From: Limnohabitans planktonicus II-D5
GTDB taxonomy: Bacteria; Pseudomonadota; Gammaproteobacteria; Burkholderiales; Burkholderiaceae_C
Reading direction: 5' to 3'
Assembly (NCBI RefSeq): GCF_001270065.2
Contig: NZ_LFYT02000013.1
Location: forward strand, 43,988 to 107,987
DNA length: 64,000 bases
Shown: positions 8,616-17,121 of the stretch, piece after piece
Numbering within the stretch: the first letter of the stretch is position 1
Layout of the letters: each line of letters starts with the position of its first letter
The notes under the pieces: generated by a model
Seen by the model: only the letters and a program-made list of their open reading frames with translations
The model's database searches: none
What the model was told of the DNA's origin: nothing
Program-made: the position numbers and the translations under genes

Positions 8616-9980
8616 TCACAACACCAGCATGGCCCTGAAATCGTTCACATTGGTGTGTGTGGGCCCGGTGATCACCAGATCACCCAGTGCGTCGAAATAG
8701 CCGTAGGCGTCGTTGCGCTGCAAGTGCTCTTCGACCTTGTGGCCCAGCGCCCGGGCGCGCGCCAAGGTATCGGGCGTGACTTGCGCCCCGGCATTGTCTT
8801 CAACACCGTCAATGCCATCCGTGTCTGCCGCCAGCGCCCAAACACCGGGCTGGCCTTGCAAAGCCTGGGCCAGGCCCATGCAAAACTCGCCCGCCCGGCC
8901 CCCGCGCCCACGCGGCGTGCCTGCAAGCTGCGGCTTGATGGTGACGGTGGTCTCGCCCCCGCTCAGGATCACGCAAGGCTTGACGAACGGCCCCGCCCCC
9001 TTGGCGGCAGCGCGGGCCAGCGCGGCATGCACCTTGGCCACCTCACGCGATTCGCCTTCCATCTCGTCGCTCAGGATGAAGGCATTCAGCCCCATCCCAC
9101 GCGCGGCTGCGGCTGCGGCTTCCAGCGACTGCTGGGGGGTGGCGATCATGTGCACTCTGTGCCCGTCGAACATGGGCGAGCCGGGTTTGGGTGTTTCCCA
9201 TGCGCCCGATCGCAAAGCTTGTTCCACCTTTGGCGACACTGCAATCGCATAGCGCTGCAAGATGGCCAAGGCGTCGGCGCAGGTGCTGGCATCGGCCACC
9301 GTGGGGCCGCTGGCGATGATGGAAGGGTCGTCGCCCGGCACATCGCTGATGGTGAGCGTGACCACCCGCGCAGGGCTGCATGCCGCCGCCAGACGCCCGC
9401 CTTTGATGCGCGAGAGGTGCTTGCGCACACAGTTCATCTCGGCGATGTTGGCCCCGCTGGCCAGCAACTGGCGGTTGATGTCTTGTTTATCTTGCAAACT
9501 GATGCCCTCCGCAGGCAAAGTCAGCAATGCAGAGCCGCCGCCCGAGATCAGACACAGCACCAGATCGTCGGCCGTCAATCCTTTCGTCAATTCCAAAATG
9601 CGCTCGGCCGCCTGCAAGCCCGATGCATCGGGCACGGGGTGCGCGGCCTCGACCACGTCGATGCGCTCGGGCAAACCCGCCGGGCGCGGCGGCGTGTGTC
9701 CATAACGTGTGACCACCAGACCCGACAGCGGGGCATCTGCGGGCCACAAAGCCTCCACGGCTTGTGCCATCGCGCCCCCGGCTTTGCCAGCGCCCAGCAC
9801 CAGGGTGCGGCCTTTGGCAGGATCTGGCGGGGCAGGCAAATGGGCGGCGGTGTTGTGCAGGGGCAAGGCGCGTTGCACGGCCTCGTCGTAGAGGTGGCGC
9901 AGAAAAGCCAACGGTGATTGAATCGGATCAAGCAGCGCGCCCGCCAGAGGAGCGCTTGGAGTTGGCGATGAAGTCATCAT
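8616..9980 (-). CDS. ttuD: Glycerate 2-kinase / TtuD-like MOFRL family protein
   Basis: A 454-residue protein of the two-domain glycerate kinase family: N-terminal DUF4147 domain (LVLGAGKAGGAMAQA near residues 60-74, LISGGGSALL further on) and C-terminal MOFRL domain (DTDGIDGVEDNAGA near 380). The family phosphorylates D-glycerate to 2-phosphoglycerate. Earlier literature named the tartrate-cluster member TtuD a hydroxypyruvate reductase. It follows a Bug protein and the tartrate dehydrogenase gene ttuC on the same strand, so its job is probably to feed tartrate-derived glycerate into glycolysis. Kinase rather than reductase activity is the current family view, inferred here. Confidence 0.87.
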   Translation of the reverse strand: MMTSSPTPSAPLAGALLDPIQSPLAFLRHLYDEAVQRALPLHNTAAHLPAPPDPAKGRTLVLGAGKAGGAMAQAVEALWPADAPLSGLVVTRYGHTPPRPAGLPERIDVVEAAHPVPDASGLQAAERILELTKGLTADDLVLCLISGGGSALLTLPAEGISLQDKQDINRQLLASGANIAEMNCVRKHLSRIKGGRLAAACSPARVVTLTISDVPGDDPSIIASGPTVADASTCADALAILQRYAIAVSPKVEQALRSGAWETPKPGSPMFDGHRVHMIATPQQSLEAAAAAARGMGLNAFILSDEMEGESREVAKVHAALARAAAKGAGPFVKPCVILSGGETTVTIKPQLAGTPRGRGGRAGEFCMGLAQALQGQPGVWALAADTDGIDGVEDNAGAQVTPDTLARARALGHKVEEHLQRNDAYGYFDALGDLVITGPTHTNVNDFRAMLVL

Positions 9981-10079
9981 GCAATGGTAATGTCAATGAA
10001 AGGGGGGCCTTGGAAAGCCGAATCAACACCCCTGGCCAGCTCATCGCAGGGACAAACCCGGCCCCCTTCCATCACCACA

Positions 10080-11069
10080 TCAATCTGCGTAAATGCCTCC
10101 GGCCCGGATGACGGGTGCCCACTTGGCCAGCTCAGACACGATAAAGGCTTTGTGGCCTGCAGGGTCGTTGCGTGCATCCATGATCACCGTGGCACCGCCG
10201 CCTTCTTGCTTGCGGATGAACTCCGGGTCTTTGACCGACACCTTGAGGGCATCGTTGAGCTTTTTCAACACCGCAGCAGGCGTGCCCTTGGGTGCATACA
10301 AGCCTTGCCAAATGGTGACCGAAAAGTCTTTGAGTCCGGCCTCTTGCATGGTTGGAGAGTCTTTGAGGGCCACTGCCGTCAATCGGGTGGGCGTGGTCAC
10401 GGCAAATGATTTGACCTTTTTGCCCTCGATCTGCGGGATCGTGGTGGTGGTCTGGTCGCACATCAAATCCACCTGACCGCCGATCAGGTCGGTCATGGCC
10501 GGGGCCGTGCCTTTGTAGGGCACCGAGGTCATGTCCACCTTGAGGGTGGACTGGAACAACATGCCGCACAAGTGCGAGGCTGAACCGGGGCCTGCGTTGG
10601 CGATGTTGATCTTGCCCTTGTTGGCCTGAATCCAGGTGACCAACTCACCCATGGTGTTGGCGGGCAAACTGGGGCGGCCAATCAGGTTCATCGGGTTTTC
10701 GCTGACCAAGCCGATGTACTCAAAATCTTTTTCCACGTTGTAAGGCAGGTTGCGGAAAAAAGTCGGCAAGGTCGCTTGCGCAATGTGTGTGAACAAAAGC
10801 GTGTAGCCGTCGGCTGAGGCCTTGGCCACTTTGTTAGCCCCAATCGAGCCCGAAGCACCGGCCGAGTTGTCAATCACGATGCTGTGACCGCCCATGGCTT
10901 TGCTCATGGCCTGGGCCAGGTCGCGTGCGGCTTTGTCAGTCGGCCCGCCTGCGGCATAGGGCAGCACGAAGGTGATGGTTTTGTTGGCTACAGGGTATTC
11001 CTGTGCAAAAGCATTCACGGACGCCAACAGGGCGCAGGCGATGGCGACGGGGAGAAACTTGGAGCGCAT
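10080..11069 (-). CDS. Bug/TctC-family substrate-binding protein (tartrate cluster)
   Basis: A 329-residue periplasmic binding protein with a signal peptide (about residues 1-23, cleavage after NAFA). The mature part shows the Bug hallmarks: ITFVLPYAAGGPTDKAAR, IDNSAGASGSIGANKVAK, SADGYTLLF. It lies between ttuC and ttuD on one strand, so tartrate or a related C4 hydroxyacid is the likely ligand; this is inference from context. No TctA/TctB genes are present in the window. ATG 11069 is preferred to a start 12 codons upstream because it begins the signal peptide. Confidence 0.9.
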   Translation of the reverse strand: MRSKFLPVAIACALLASVNAFAQEYPVANKTITFVLPYAAGGPTDKAARDLAQAMSKAMGGHSIVIDNSAGASGSIGANKVAKASADGYTLLFTHIAQATLPTFFRNLPYNVEKDFEYIGLVSENPMNLIGRPSLPANTMGELVTWIQANKGKINIANAGPGSASHLCGMLFQSTLKVDMTSVPYKGTAPAMTDLIGGQVDLMCDQTTTTIPQIEGKKVKSFAVTTPTRLTAVALKDSPTMQEAGLKDFSVTIWQGLYAPKGTPAAVLKKLNDALKVSVKDPEFIRKQEGGGATVIMDARNDPAGHKAFIVSELAKWAPVIRAGGIYAD

Positions 11070-11148
11070 GTTCAAACCTTTCAAAATTGAAGGAACCAAA
11101 AACATTCATGTACAAAGGACAGACTGCATCCAGTTTTGCATCATGACG

Positions 11149-12213
11149 TCAAGCCAGGGCTTTGCATACAGCCTGGGTGACATCGCCCGTCAGGGCTTTC
11201 CCGCCCAGGTCGCCGGTGTGCAATGCAGGGTTGGCCGTCACGCTTTCGATGACCGCCATCAGGCGCTGGGCGGCGGCCGGCTCGCCAATGTGCTCCAGCA
11301 GCATGACCACCGACCAGAAGGTACCCACCGGATTCGCCAAGCCTTTGCCCATGATGTCAAACGCCGAGCCGTGGATGGGCTCGAACATGCTGGGGTAGCG
11401 CCGCTCGGGGTCGATGTTGCCCGTGGGCGCAATGCCCAAGCTGCCCGCCAAAGCGGCTGCCAGATCGCTCAGGATGTCGGCATGCAAATTGGTGGCAACC
11501 AGGGTGTCCAGCGTGGCCGGGCGGTTGACCATGCGGGCGGTGGCGGCATCGACCAACTCTTTGTCCCACTTCACATCGGGGAATTCTTTGGACACTTGCA
11601 CGGCGATCTCGTCCCACATGACCATGGCGTGGCGCTGGGCATTGCTCTTGGTCACCACCGTGAGCATTTTGCGAGGGCGAGACTGCGCCAGTTTGAAGGC
11701 GTATCGCAAGATGCGTTCCACGCCTGCGCGGGTCATGATGGACACATCGGTGGCCGCCTCGATCGAGTGACCCTGGTGCACACGGCCGCCCACGCCCGAG
11801 TATTCGCCTTCGGAGTTTTCGCGCACGATGACCCAGTCCAGGTCTTGGGGTGTGCAGCGCTTCAGAGGCGCATCGATGCCCGGCAAGATGCGCGTGGGCC
11901 GAACGTTGGCGTACTGATCAAAGCCCTGGCAAATTTTCAGGCGCAGACCCCACAGCGTGATGTGGTCAGGGATGTCCGGGTCACCGGCCGAGCCGAACAA
12001 AATCGCGTCTTTGCCACGAAGGGCGTCCAGGCCATCGGCGGGCATCATCACGCCGTGCTCACGGTAGTAGTCACCGCCCCAGCCAAAGTTTTCAAACTCG
12101 AAAGCAAACGTGCCACAGGCTTGCGCCAAGGCCTGCATGACTTGCTGGCCTGCAGGGATGACTTCTTTGCCAATGCCGTCTCCGGGGATGGTGGCGATGC
12201 GGTAGGTTTTCAT
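11149..12213 (-). CDS. ttuC: Tartrate dehydrogenase/decarboxylase
   Basis: A 354-residue member of the isocitrate/isopropylmalate dehydrogenase family. It shows the opening IATIPGDGIGKEVIP, VRENSEGEYSGVGG near residue 140, the substrate and metal segment NLHADILSDLAAAL near 229 and SMFEPIHGSAFDI near 265. These match the NAD- and Mn-dependent tartrate dehydrogenase / D-malate dehydrogenase branch, which acts on tartrate (to oxaloglycolate or D-glycerate) and D-malate. Adjacent ttuD and the Bug protein support the tartrate role. An in-frame ATG at 12249 would add 12 residues; 12213 fits family N-termini. D-malate dehydrogenase (DmlA) is the alternative name. Confidence 0.87.
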   Translation of the reverse strand: MKTYRIATIPGDGIGKEVIPAGQQVMQALAQACGTFAFEFENFGWGGDYYREHGVMMPADGLDALRGKDAILFGSAGDPDIPDHITLWGLRLKICQGFDQYANVRPTRILPGIDAPLKRCTPQDLDWVIVRENSEGEYSGVGGRVHQGHSIEAATDVSIMTRAGVERILRYAFKLAQSRPRKMLTVVTKSNAQRHAMVMWDEIAVQVSKEFPDVKWDKELVDAATARMVNRPATLDTLVATNLHADILSDLAAALAGSLGIAPTGNIDPERRYPSMFEPIHGSAFDIMGKGLANPVGTFWSVVMLLEHIGEPAAAQRLMAVIESVTANPALHTGDLGGKALTGDVTQAVCKALA

Positions 12214-12290
12214 GATGAATGCGGGATGGGTGTTGAACGGTGCGGACATTCTGGAGCCTAATCAGATCAACAAACACCCTAAAATTCAAG

Positions 12291-12317
12291 CCATTGTTAA
12301 CCTGTGATCAACAATGG
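12291..12317. promoter_or_regulatory. LysR-type T-N11-A operator overlapping the lysR start codon
   Basis: A perfect 8-bp inverted repeat CCATTGTT (12291-12298) / AACAATGG (12310-12317) has exactly 11 nt between its arms. It therefore satisfies the LysR-box rule T-N11-A. Its right arm contains the ATG (12314) of the divergent LysR gene, and ttuC starts on the other side. Position suggests repression of the regulator's own gene and control of ttuC. The site is seen directly; its function is inferred. Confidence 0.7.
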
Positions 12318-13225
12318 AACCACGCCTGCAAGCGGCCGATCTCGGCTTTTTTTCTGCACTGGCCATGGCGGGCAGCCTGAGCGCCGCCGCGCGTGAGCTG
12401 CGCATCACCACCGCCGCCGTGAGCAAACGCCTGTCGCACATGGAGTCGCGCCTGGGGGTGCCCTTGGTCAACCGCACCACGCGCCGCATGAGCCTCACGG
12501 TGGAAGGCGAAACCACGCTGCGCCACGCCCGCAGCATCCTGGCCGAGATGGCCGATCTGGAACAGCAGTTGGGTGCCAGCCGCTCCACGCCCAGTGGCCT
12601 GCTGCGCGTCAACGCCACGTTGGGCTTTGGGCGCAGCCACATCGGCCCGCTCATCAGCCGCTTTGTGCGGCAATACCCGCAGGTCGATGCACAACTGCAA
12701 CTGTCGGTGGACCCGCCAGCGCTCACCGACGACGCCTTTGATGTGTGCATCCGATTTGGCCCGCCGCCCGACACCCGCGTGATTGCACGCAAAATCGCCA
12801 GCAACCAGCGCCTGCTGTGTGCCTCGCCCGCTTACCTCCAGGCGCATGGCGAACCCAAAACCCCTGCCGAGCTGACCCGACACAACTTCATCAGCATCCG
12901 CCAAGGCGGCGAGGCCTATGGCGTGGTCAAACTCACACGCGGCAAGCAAGGCTCAAGCGAGGCCATCAAGACCCGCGGCAACCTGACCACCAACGACGGG
13001 AGCATCGCGGTGCAATGGGCGCTGGACGGCCACGGCCTCTTGCTGCGGGCCGAATGGGACATCCGCCAGCACTTGGCCAGTGGCCAGCTGGTGCAAGTGC
13101 TGCCGCAGCACCACACACCCGATGCCGACATCTATGCGGTCTACCCCGCGCAGCACAAATCGGCGGCGCGGGTGCGGGCGTTTGTGGACTTTGCGGCCGA
13201 GGCGTTCACTCCATTGGGCGCTTGA
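12314..13225 (+). CDS. LysR-family regulator, divergent from tartrate genes
   Basis: A 303-residue LysR protein. The N-terminal HTH spans about residues 5-60 (FFSALAMAGSLSAAARELRI, then TAAVSKRLSHMESRLG). The C-terminal effector domain belongs to the CrgA-like LysR branch (LLRVNATLGFGRSHIGPLI near residue 95, DVCIRFGPPPD near 146). It is transcribed away from ttuC with an intergenic gap of 100 bp or less, so it is the likely tartrate-responsive regulator. A LysR box overlaps its start codon. Its 3' end is followed at once by REP array 2. Confidence 0.9.
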   Translation: MEPRLQAADLGFFSALAMAGSLSAAARELRITTAAVSKRLSHMESRLGVPLVNRTTRRMSLTVEGETTLRHARSILAEMADLEQQLGASRSTPSGLLRVNATLGFGRSHIGPLISRFVRQYPQVDAQLQLSVDPPALTDDAFDVCIRFGPPPDTRVIARKIASNQRLLCASPAYLQAHGEPKTPAELTRHNFISIRQGGEAYGVVKLTRGKQGSSEAIKTRGNLTTNDGSIAVQWALDGHGLLLRAEWDIRQHLASGQLVQVLPQHHTPDADIYAVYPAQHKSAARVRAFVDFAAEAFTPLGA

Positions 13226-13243
13226 TCAGGCGCTTGCGACTAT

Positions 13244-14546
13244 GGATTCGGCCCTGTGAAGTTTTCAAGGCTCAAAGATGTTGCAGGTCGGCGGTCGAAG
13301 ACCCCGACGTGGGCCTTCTGAAACCCGCCAAAGTTGAATCAGGATCAGAGCCCGAGCAAGCAAACGTCGGACTCTTCGAGTGCCGACCTACGGGAGTGAT
13401 GTATTCGTAGGTCGGTGGTCGAAGACCCCGACATGGGGCTGGTGAAGCCCGCAAAAGTTGAATCAGGATCAGCGCCCAAGCTCACAAACGTCGGACTCTT
13501 CGAGTGCCGACCTACAAGGCAGAGCCCCGTAGGTCGGTGGTCGAAGACCCCGACGTGGGGCTGCTGAAGCCCGCCAAAATTGAATCAGGTTCAGCGCCCA
13601 ATCCAGCAAACGTCGGACTCTGCGAGTGCCGACCTACAGGAGCCATGTATTCGCAGGTCGGTGGTCGAAGACCCCGACGTGGGCCTTCTGAAACCCGCCA
13701 AAGTTGAATCAGGATCAGCGCCCAAGCTCACAAACGTCGGACTCTGCGAGTGCCGACCTACGGGAGCGATGTATTCGTAGGTCGGTGGTCGAAGACCCCG
13801 ACGTGGGGCTGCTGAAGCCCGCCAAAATTGAATCAGGTTAAGCTTCCAAGCCCACAAACGTCGGACTCTTCGAGTGCCGACCTACGGGAGCGATGTATTC
13901 GTAGGTCGGTGCTCGAAGACCCCGACGTGGGGCTGCTGAAGCCCGCCAAAATTGAATCAGGTTCAGCGCTCAAGCTCCAAGCGTCGGACTCTTCGAGTGC
14001 CGACCTACGGGAGTGATGTATTCGTAGGTCGGTGGTCGAAGACCCCGACGTGGGCCTACTGACGCCCGCAATAGTTGCATCAGGATCAGCTTCCAAGCTC
14101 ACAAACGTCGGACTCTTCGAGTGCCGACCTACGGGAGCGATGTATTCGTAGGTCGGCGGTCGAAGACCCCGACGTGGGGCTGCTGAAGCCCGCCAAAGTT
14201 GAATCAAGTTCAGCGCCCAAGCTCACAAACGTCGGACTCTTCGAGTGCCGACCTACGGGAGCGATGTATTTGTAGGTCGGTGGTCGAAGACCCCGACGTG
14301 GGGCTGCTGAAGCCCGCCAAAGTTGAATCAGGATCAGCGCCCAAGCTCACAAACGTCGGACTCTTCGAGTGCCGACCTACGGAAGCGATGTATTCGTAGG
14401 TCGGTGGTCGAAGACCCCGACATGGGCCTGGTGAAGCCCGCCAAAGTTGAATCAGGTTCAGCGCTCAAGCTCCAAGCGTCGGACTCTTCGAGTGCCGACC
14501 CACGAGGTGACATGTCTCACACATTTCATACTTCAGCGGGCGCTTG
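13244..14546. repeat. REP array 2: ten tandem ~124-bp units inside a repeat cassette
   Basis: The unit start (GTAGGTCGG plus GGTCGAAGACC hairpin; G becomes GCAGG twice) occurs at 13283, 13407, 13529, 13653, 13777, 13901, 14024, 14148, 14272 and 14396. Spacing is 122-124 bp, and the last unit ends near 14506. Each unit carries a left hairpin, a spacer with GCCCGCCAAAATTGAATCAG, and an inverted hairpin ending CGAGTGCCGACCTACGGGAG. The flanks are cassette ends: ATTCGGCCCTGTGAAGTTTT at 13246 and a degenerate CATTTCATACTTCAGCGGGC near 14522-14541. The latter matches in reverse the left end of the solitary cassettes near 46.3 and 46.6 kb. No gene is supported here. Confidence 0.94.
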
Positions 14547-14672
14547 TGCCCTCCATCCCATGATGGTTCAATACATGACCGTGGCGGTTCAGCTCAACAG
14601 GGTCCGTTTGCCGCCATTGAAGTCAATAACCCCTGCATGCCTTGTTGGCATGGCAGGTCAACGCCAAGTGTC
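14547..14672 (+). other. Leader before the TonB receptor
   Basis: About 126 bp between the repeat array and the receptor start. A hairpin-prone segment, CCTGCATGCC / GGCATGGCAGG (about 14633-14658), ends some 15 nt before the ATG and could influence ribosome access. No Fur box, cobalamin riboswitch box or other known motif was recognised. Confidence 0.35.
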
Positions 14673-16895
14673 ATGAGAACTCCTCCTCTTTTTTTGCATT
14701 TTTCAGTGCTTTCTGTGATCGGCGTGCCCCTGCTCGTCATCGCTCAAACCTTGCCCGATGAACGGGCAACGCCGCAGGAGCAGCCAACGGACACGGTCAC
14801 GGTGTCTGCCCGGCGGGCGATCGAGCAGCGTTTTGATGCGACAGGATCGCTGGTGGTGGTAGATCGCAAAGACATTGCCGCCTTGGGCGCATTTTCTGTC
14901 GTGGATGTGCTGCGGCAGCTGCCGAGTGTGCAAGTCACGCCCAACGGGCAAGGGGGCGTTGAGATTCGCATGCGCGGCATGGAAGCCAGTGCAACGCAAT
15001 TGCTGATTGACGGTCAGCGTGTCAGCAGCGGCAAGAGTTCCCTGCCACTGGACCAGCTGCCCTCTGAGCTGATCGAGCGCATTGAGGTGGTGCGCGCACC
15101 GACGGCTGAATTTTCTGGGGCCACCGGGGGCACACTGAACATCGTTTTGCGTGCCGCCACCGTGAAGCGCGAAACCACCTTGCAACTGACCAACAACCAT
15201 GTCTGGGGTCAAAATGCGGGGCAGCTGTACTTCTCGCAGTCAGGGCCCTTGGGCACCGACCCCGTTCACCCCAAAGCCGATGCGGCATCGGACACGCCAC
15301 CCGTCAAACCCTGGACTTACTTTGTCGCGGCCAGCCGCATCGATTACTTGATTGGCTCCGATACCCAGCGGCAAACTCTGTCGGACGGGCGGCTCACTTC
15401 GACAACCGATACCGCGGGCCGCTACCGCCGCAGCGAGTCCATGCTGCTTCCCAAGGTGAGTGGGCGCATGGGTGCCAGTGATCAGCTCACCCTGCGTGCG
15501 ACCTTAAGCCAGACCGAATTTGACGGCACCGCCCTGGCCTCTGGAAGCCTGTGGCGCGACGGCACCCCCTATGCACTCAACAGCCAAGACATGAACGACT
15601 ACCAGCGCCAATACCTGCAAGTTGCAGCGGACTGGACGCACCGCTTTGACCGCAGCAAGCTCGACACCACACTGCATGGTGCCCGCAGCAACTACCGCCT
15701 GAACCGCCAGGGCATCGTGCAGTCCCAGGGCAGCCCCAATTCCGACTACGCCTTGTCTGACGAGCAGCGCGACAGGCAGTGGACGCTCAAATCCAAACTC
15801 ACAGGCACCGACAGCCCCTTGCTGTGGTCGACCGGGGTGGAGCTGGATGCGCTGAGCCTGGACGCATTGACCCAGAACACCGACACCCTGCGCGGCAGCA
15901 ACCGCGTGGAGATGGGCGCAAAGCTGCAACGCCAGATCATCTGGGGGCAAAACGAATGGGCGTTACCGGGCAAAACCACCCTGACGGGCGGTTTGCGCTC
16001 CGAAACGATGATCCTGACCAGTGCCGATGCCAGCGTCATCCCTGAGCGGCGCATGCACTTCATCCAACCCTCGCTGCACACACGCACCGCCATTGGCAAA
16101 GACATGCAGTGGCGTTGGAACCTTGCCCGGGTCACACGCAACCCCGCTGTTCGCGATTTGTTTAACCGCACCAGCCCCAGTGTGGGGGGCAACAGCATCA
16201 CCAACCCGGACAACGCAGGCAACCCCGACCTGCGTCCCGAAGTGGCATGGAGTCTGGACACCGGGCTGGACCAACGCCTGAGTGAGCAAGGTCATTTGGG
16301 CTTGAACCTGTTTGTGCGTCAGCTCAGCGACACACTGGCCACCTTGGTGACGCCGATCAATGGCCGCTGGTTACAAACCCGTGCCAATGTGGGCGAAGCG
16401 ACGGTCTGGGGCTTGGAGGCCGATGTCAAAACCGGACTGGCCTGGGCGGGTTTGGGGCGGGACTGGACGCTGTCGAGCAACGCCAGTGTGTTGCAGTCGC
16501 GGATGACCAGTGGCCCCAGTGAGGGCAACCGCATTCCTGGCCAAGCCCGCTACACCGCCAGCGTGAACGTGGCCAAACCCCTGCGCAGCACAGGCGGCTT
16601 GTTTGGTGGCGTCACCTTATCGCTCACGGGACCGACCCAACTCAACACCTCTGCCGGCATCACCGGACAAGACCACGCCCGTGCGGCGCTGGATGTTTAC
16701 ATCGGGCGTGTGCAGCCGACCTGGGGTTACTGGCGCGTGGGGGTGTACAACATCGGCAACGCCCGCTTTAACCGCGATCGCCACTACGCTGACGGAACAG
16801 GCGAAGCCTGGCAAGACCGCTCCAGCATGGCACTCACACCCCGGGTCTATCTGTCGGTGGGGACGCGATTTTGTGGGGCATTCAAGCCTTGTTGA
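14673..16895 (+). CDS. TonB-dependent outer-membrane receptor
   Basis: A 740-residue receptor. It has a signal peptide (about residues 1-26), a plug domain (about 40-160; VVDVLRQLPSVQV, RMRGMEASATQLLIDGQRV, ERIEVVRAPTAEFSGATGGT) and a 22-strand-type barrel. Known family role: energised uptake of siderophores, cobalamin, nickel or oligosaccharides; the ligand is not evident here. The barrel-closing strand ends SVGTRF, where such proteins normally stop on the terminal Phe, but this one continues CGAFKPC. The next codon is TGT, one base from TGA, so a lost stop is likely. ATG 14673 begins the signal peptide. Confidence 0.88.
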   Translation: MRTPPLFLHFSVLSVIGVPLLVIAQTLPDERATPQEQPTDTVTVSARRAIEQRFDATGSLVVVDRKDIAALGAFSVVDVLRQLPSVQVTPNGQGGVEIRMRGMEASATQLLIDGQRVSSGKSSLPLDQLPSELIERIEVVRAPTAEFSGATGGTLNIVLRAATVKRETTLQLTNNHVWGQNAGQLYFSQSGPLGTDPVHPKADAASDTPPVKPWTYFVAASRIDYLIGSDTQRQTLSDGRLTSTTDTAGRYRRSESMLLPKVSGRMGASDQLTLRATLSQTEFDGTALASGSLWRDGTPYALNSQDMNDYQRQYLQVAADWTHRFDRSKLDTTLHGARSNYRLNRQGIVQSQGSPNSDYALSDEQRDRQWTLKSKLTGTDSPLLWSTGVELDALSLDALTQNTDTLRGSNRVEMGAKLQRQIIWGQNEWALPGKTTLTGGLRSETMILTSADASVIPERRMHFIQPSLHTRTAIGKDMQWRWNLARVTRNPAVRDLFNRTSPSVGGNSITNPDNAGNPDLRPEVAWSLDTGLDQRLSEQGHLGLNLFVRQLSDTLATLVTPINGRWLQTRANVGEATVWGLEADVKTGLAWAGLGRDWTLSSNASVLQSRMTSGPSEGNRIPGQARYTASVNVAKPLRSTGGLFGGVTLSLTGPTQLNTSAGITGQDHARAALDVYIGRVQPTWGYWRVGVYNIGNARFNRDRHYADGTGEAWQDRSSMALTPRVYLSVGTRFCGAFKPC

Positions 16896-17016
16896 CTCTG
16901 GTGGGTTTTGCCAAGTGATGGGCTTCAGAAGAATAGGCCCGTTCATCTTCAGGTCTTGCGAAAACGCCAACGCGCCAGCGCTTCACGAACGCTCATCTGC
17001 TTAAAATCGCCCCACT

Positions 17017-17079
17017 GCACAGCCCGGGACGCGCGGCAACGTGGTGCTCGCCCTCCCCTGTGTGCACGGGGGACAGGGG
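17017..17079 (+). promoter_or_regulatory. Structured 5' leader, possible purine-sensing (xanthine-I/NMT1-like) riboswitch
   Basis: Upstream of the deaminase a compact fold can be drawn. GCAC (17017-17020) pairs with GTGC (17044-17047). CGCG (17030-17033) pairs with CGTG (17040-17043) around a CGGCAA loop. The bases AGCCCGGGA are left as a one-sided bulge. A second hairpin follows, CCCCTGT (17055-17061) / ACAGGGG (17073-17079). The downstream gene makes urate from 8-oxoguanine, which fits a riboswitch for xanthine or urate. I could not match it base by base to the published NMT1 consensus, so the class is a hypothesis. Confidence 0.4.
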
Positions 17080-17121
17080 ATTCGGCCGCGACTTGTTTCA
17101 CCCTTTGCCCAGGACAAGTCC

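Noticed and set aside
9999..10070. Distant inverted GGGGGGCC / GGCCCCC arms between ttuD and the Bug gene
   Set aside because: The arms are ~50 nt apart and low in complexity; in GC-rich DNA this can occur by chance, so no feature was called.
13244..14546. CRISPR array
   Set aside because: Repeats and spacers are both conserved between units, the unit is ~124 bp, hairpins face each other, and no cas gene is nearby.
13504..14676. Several 60-120 codon frames inside REP array 2
   Set aside because: The same short peptide is repeated with each DNA unit, in overlapping frames on both strands. This is a by-product of the tandem array.
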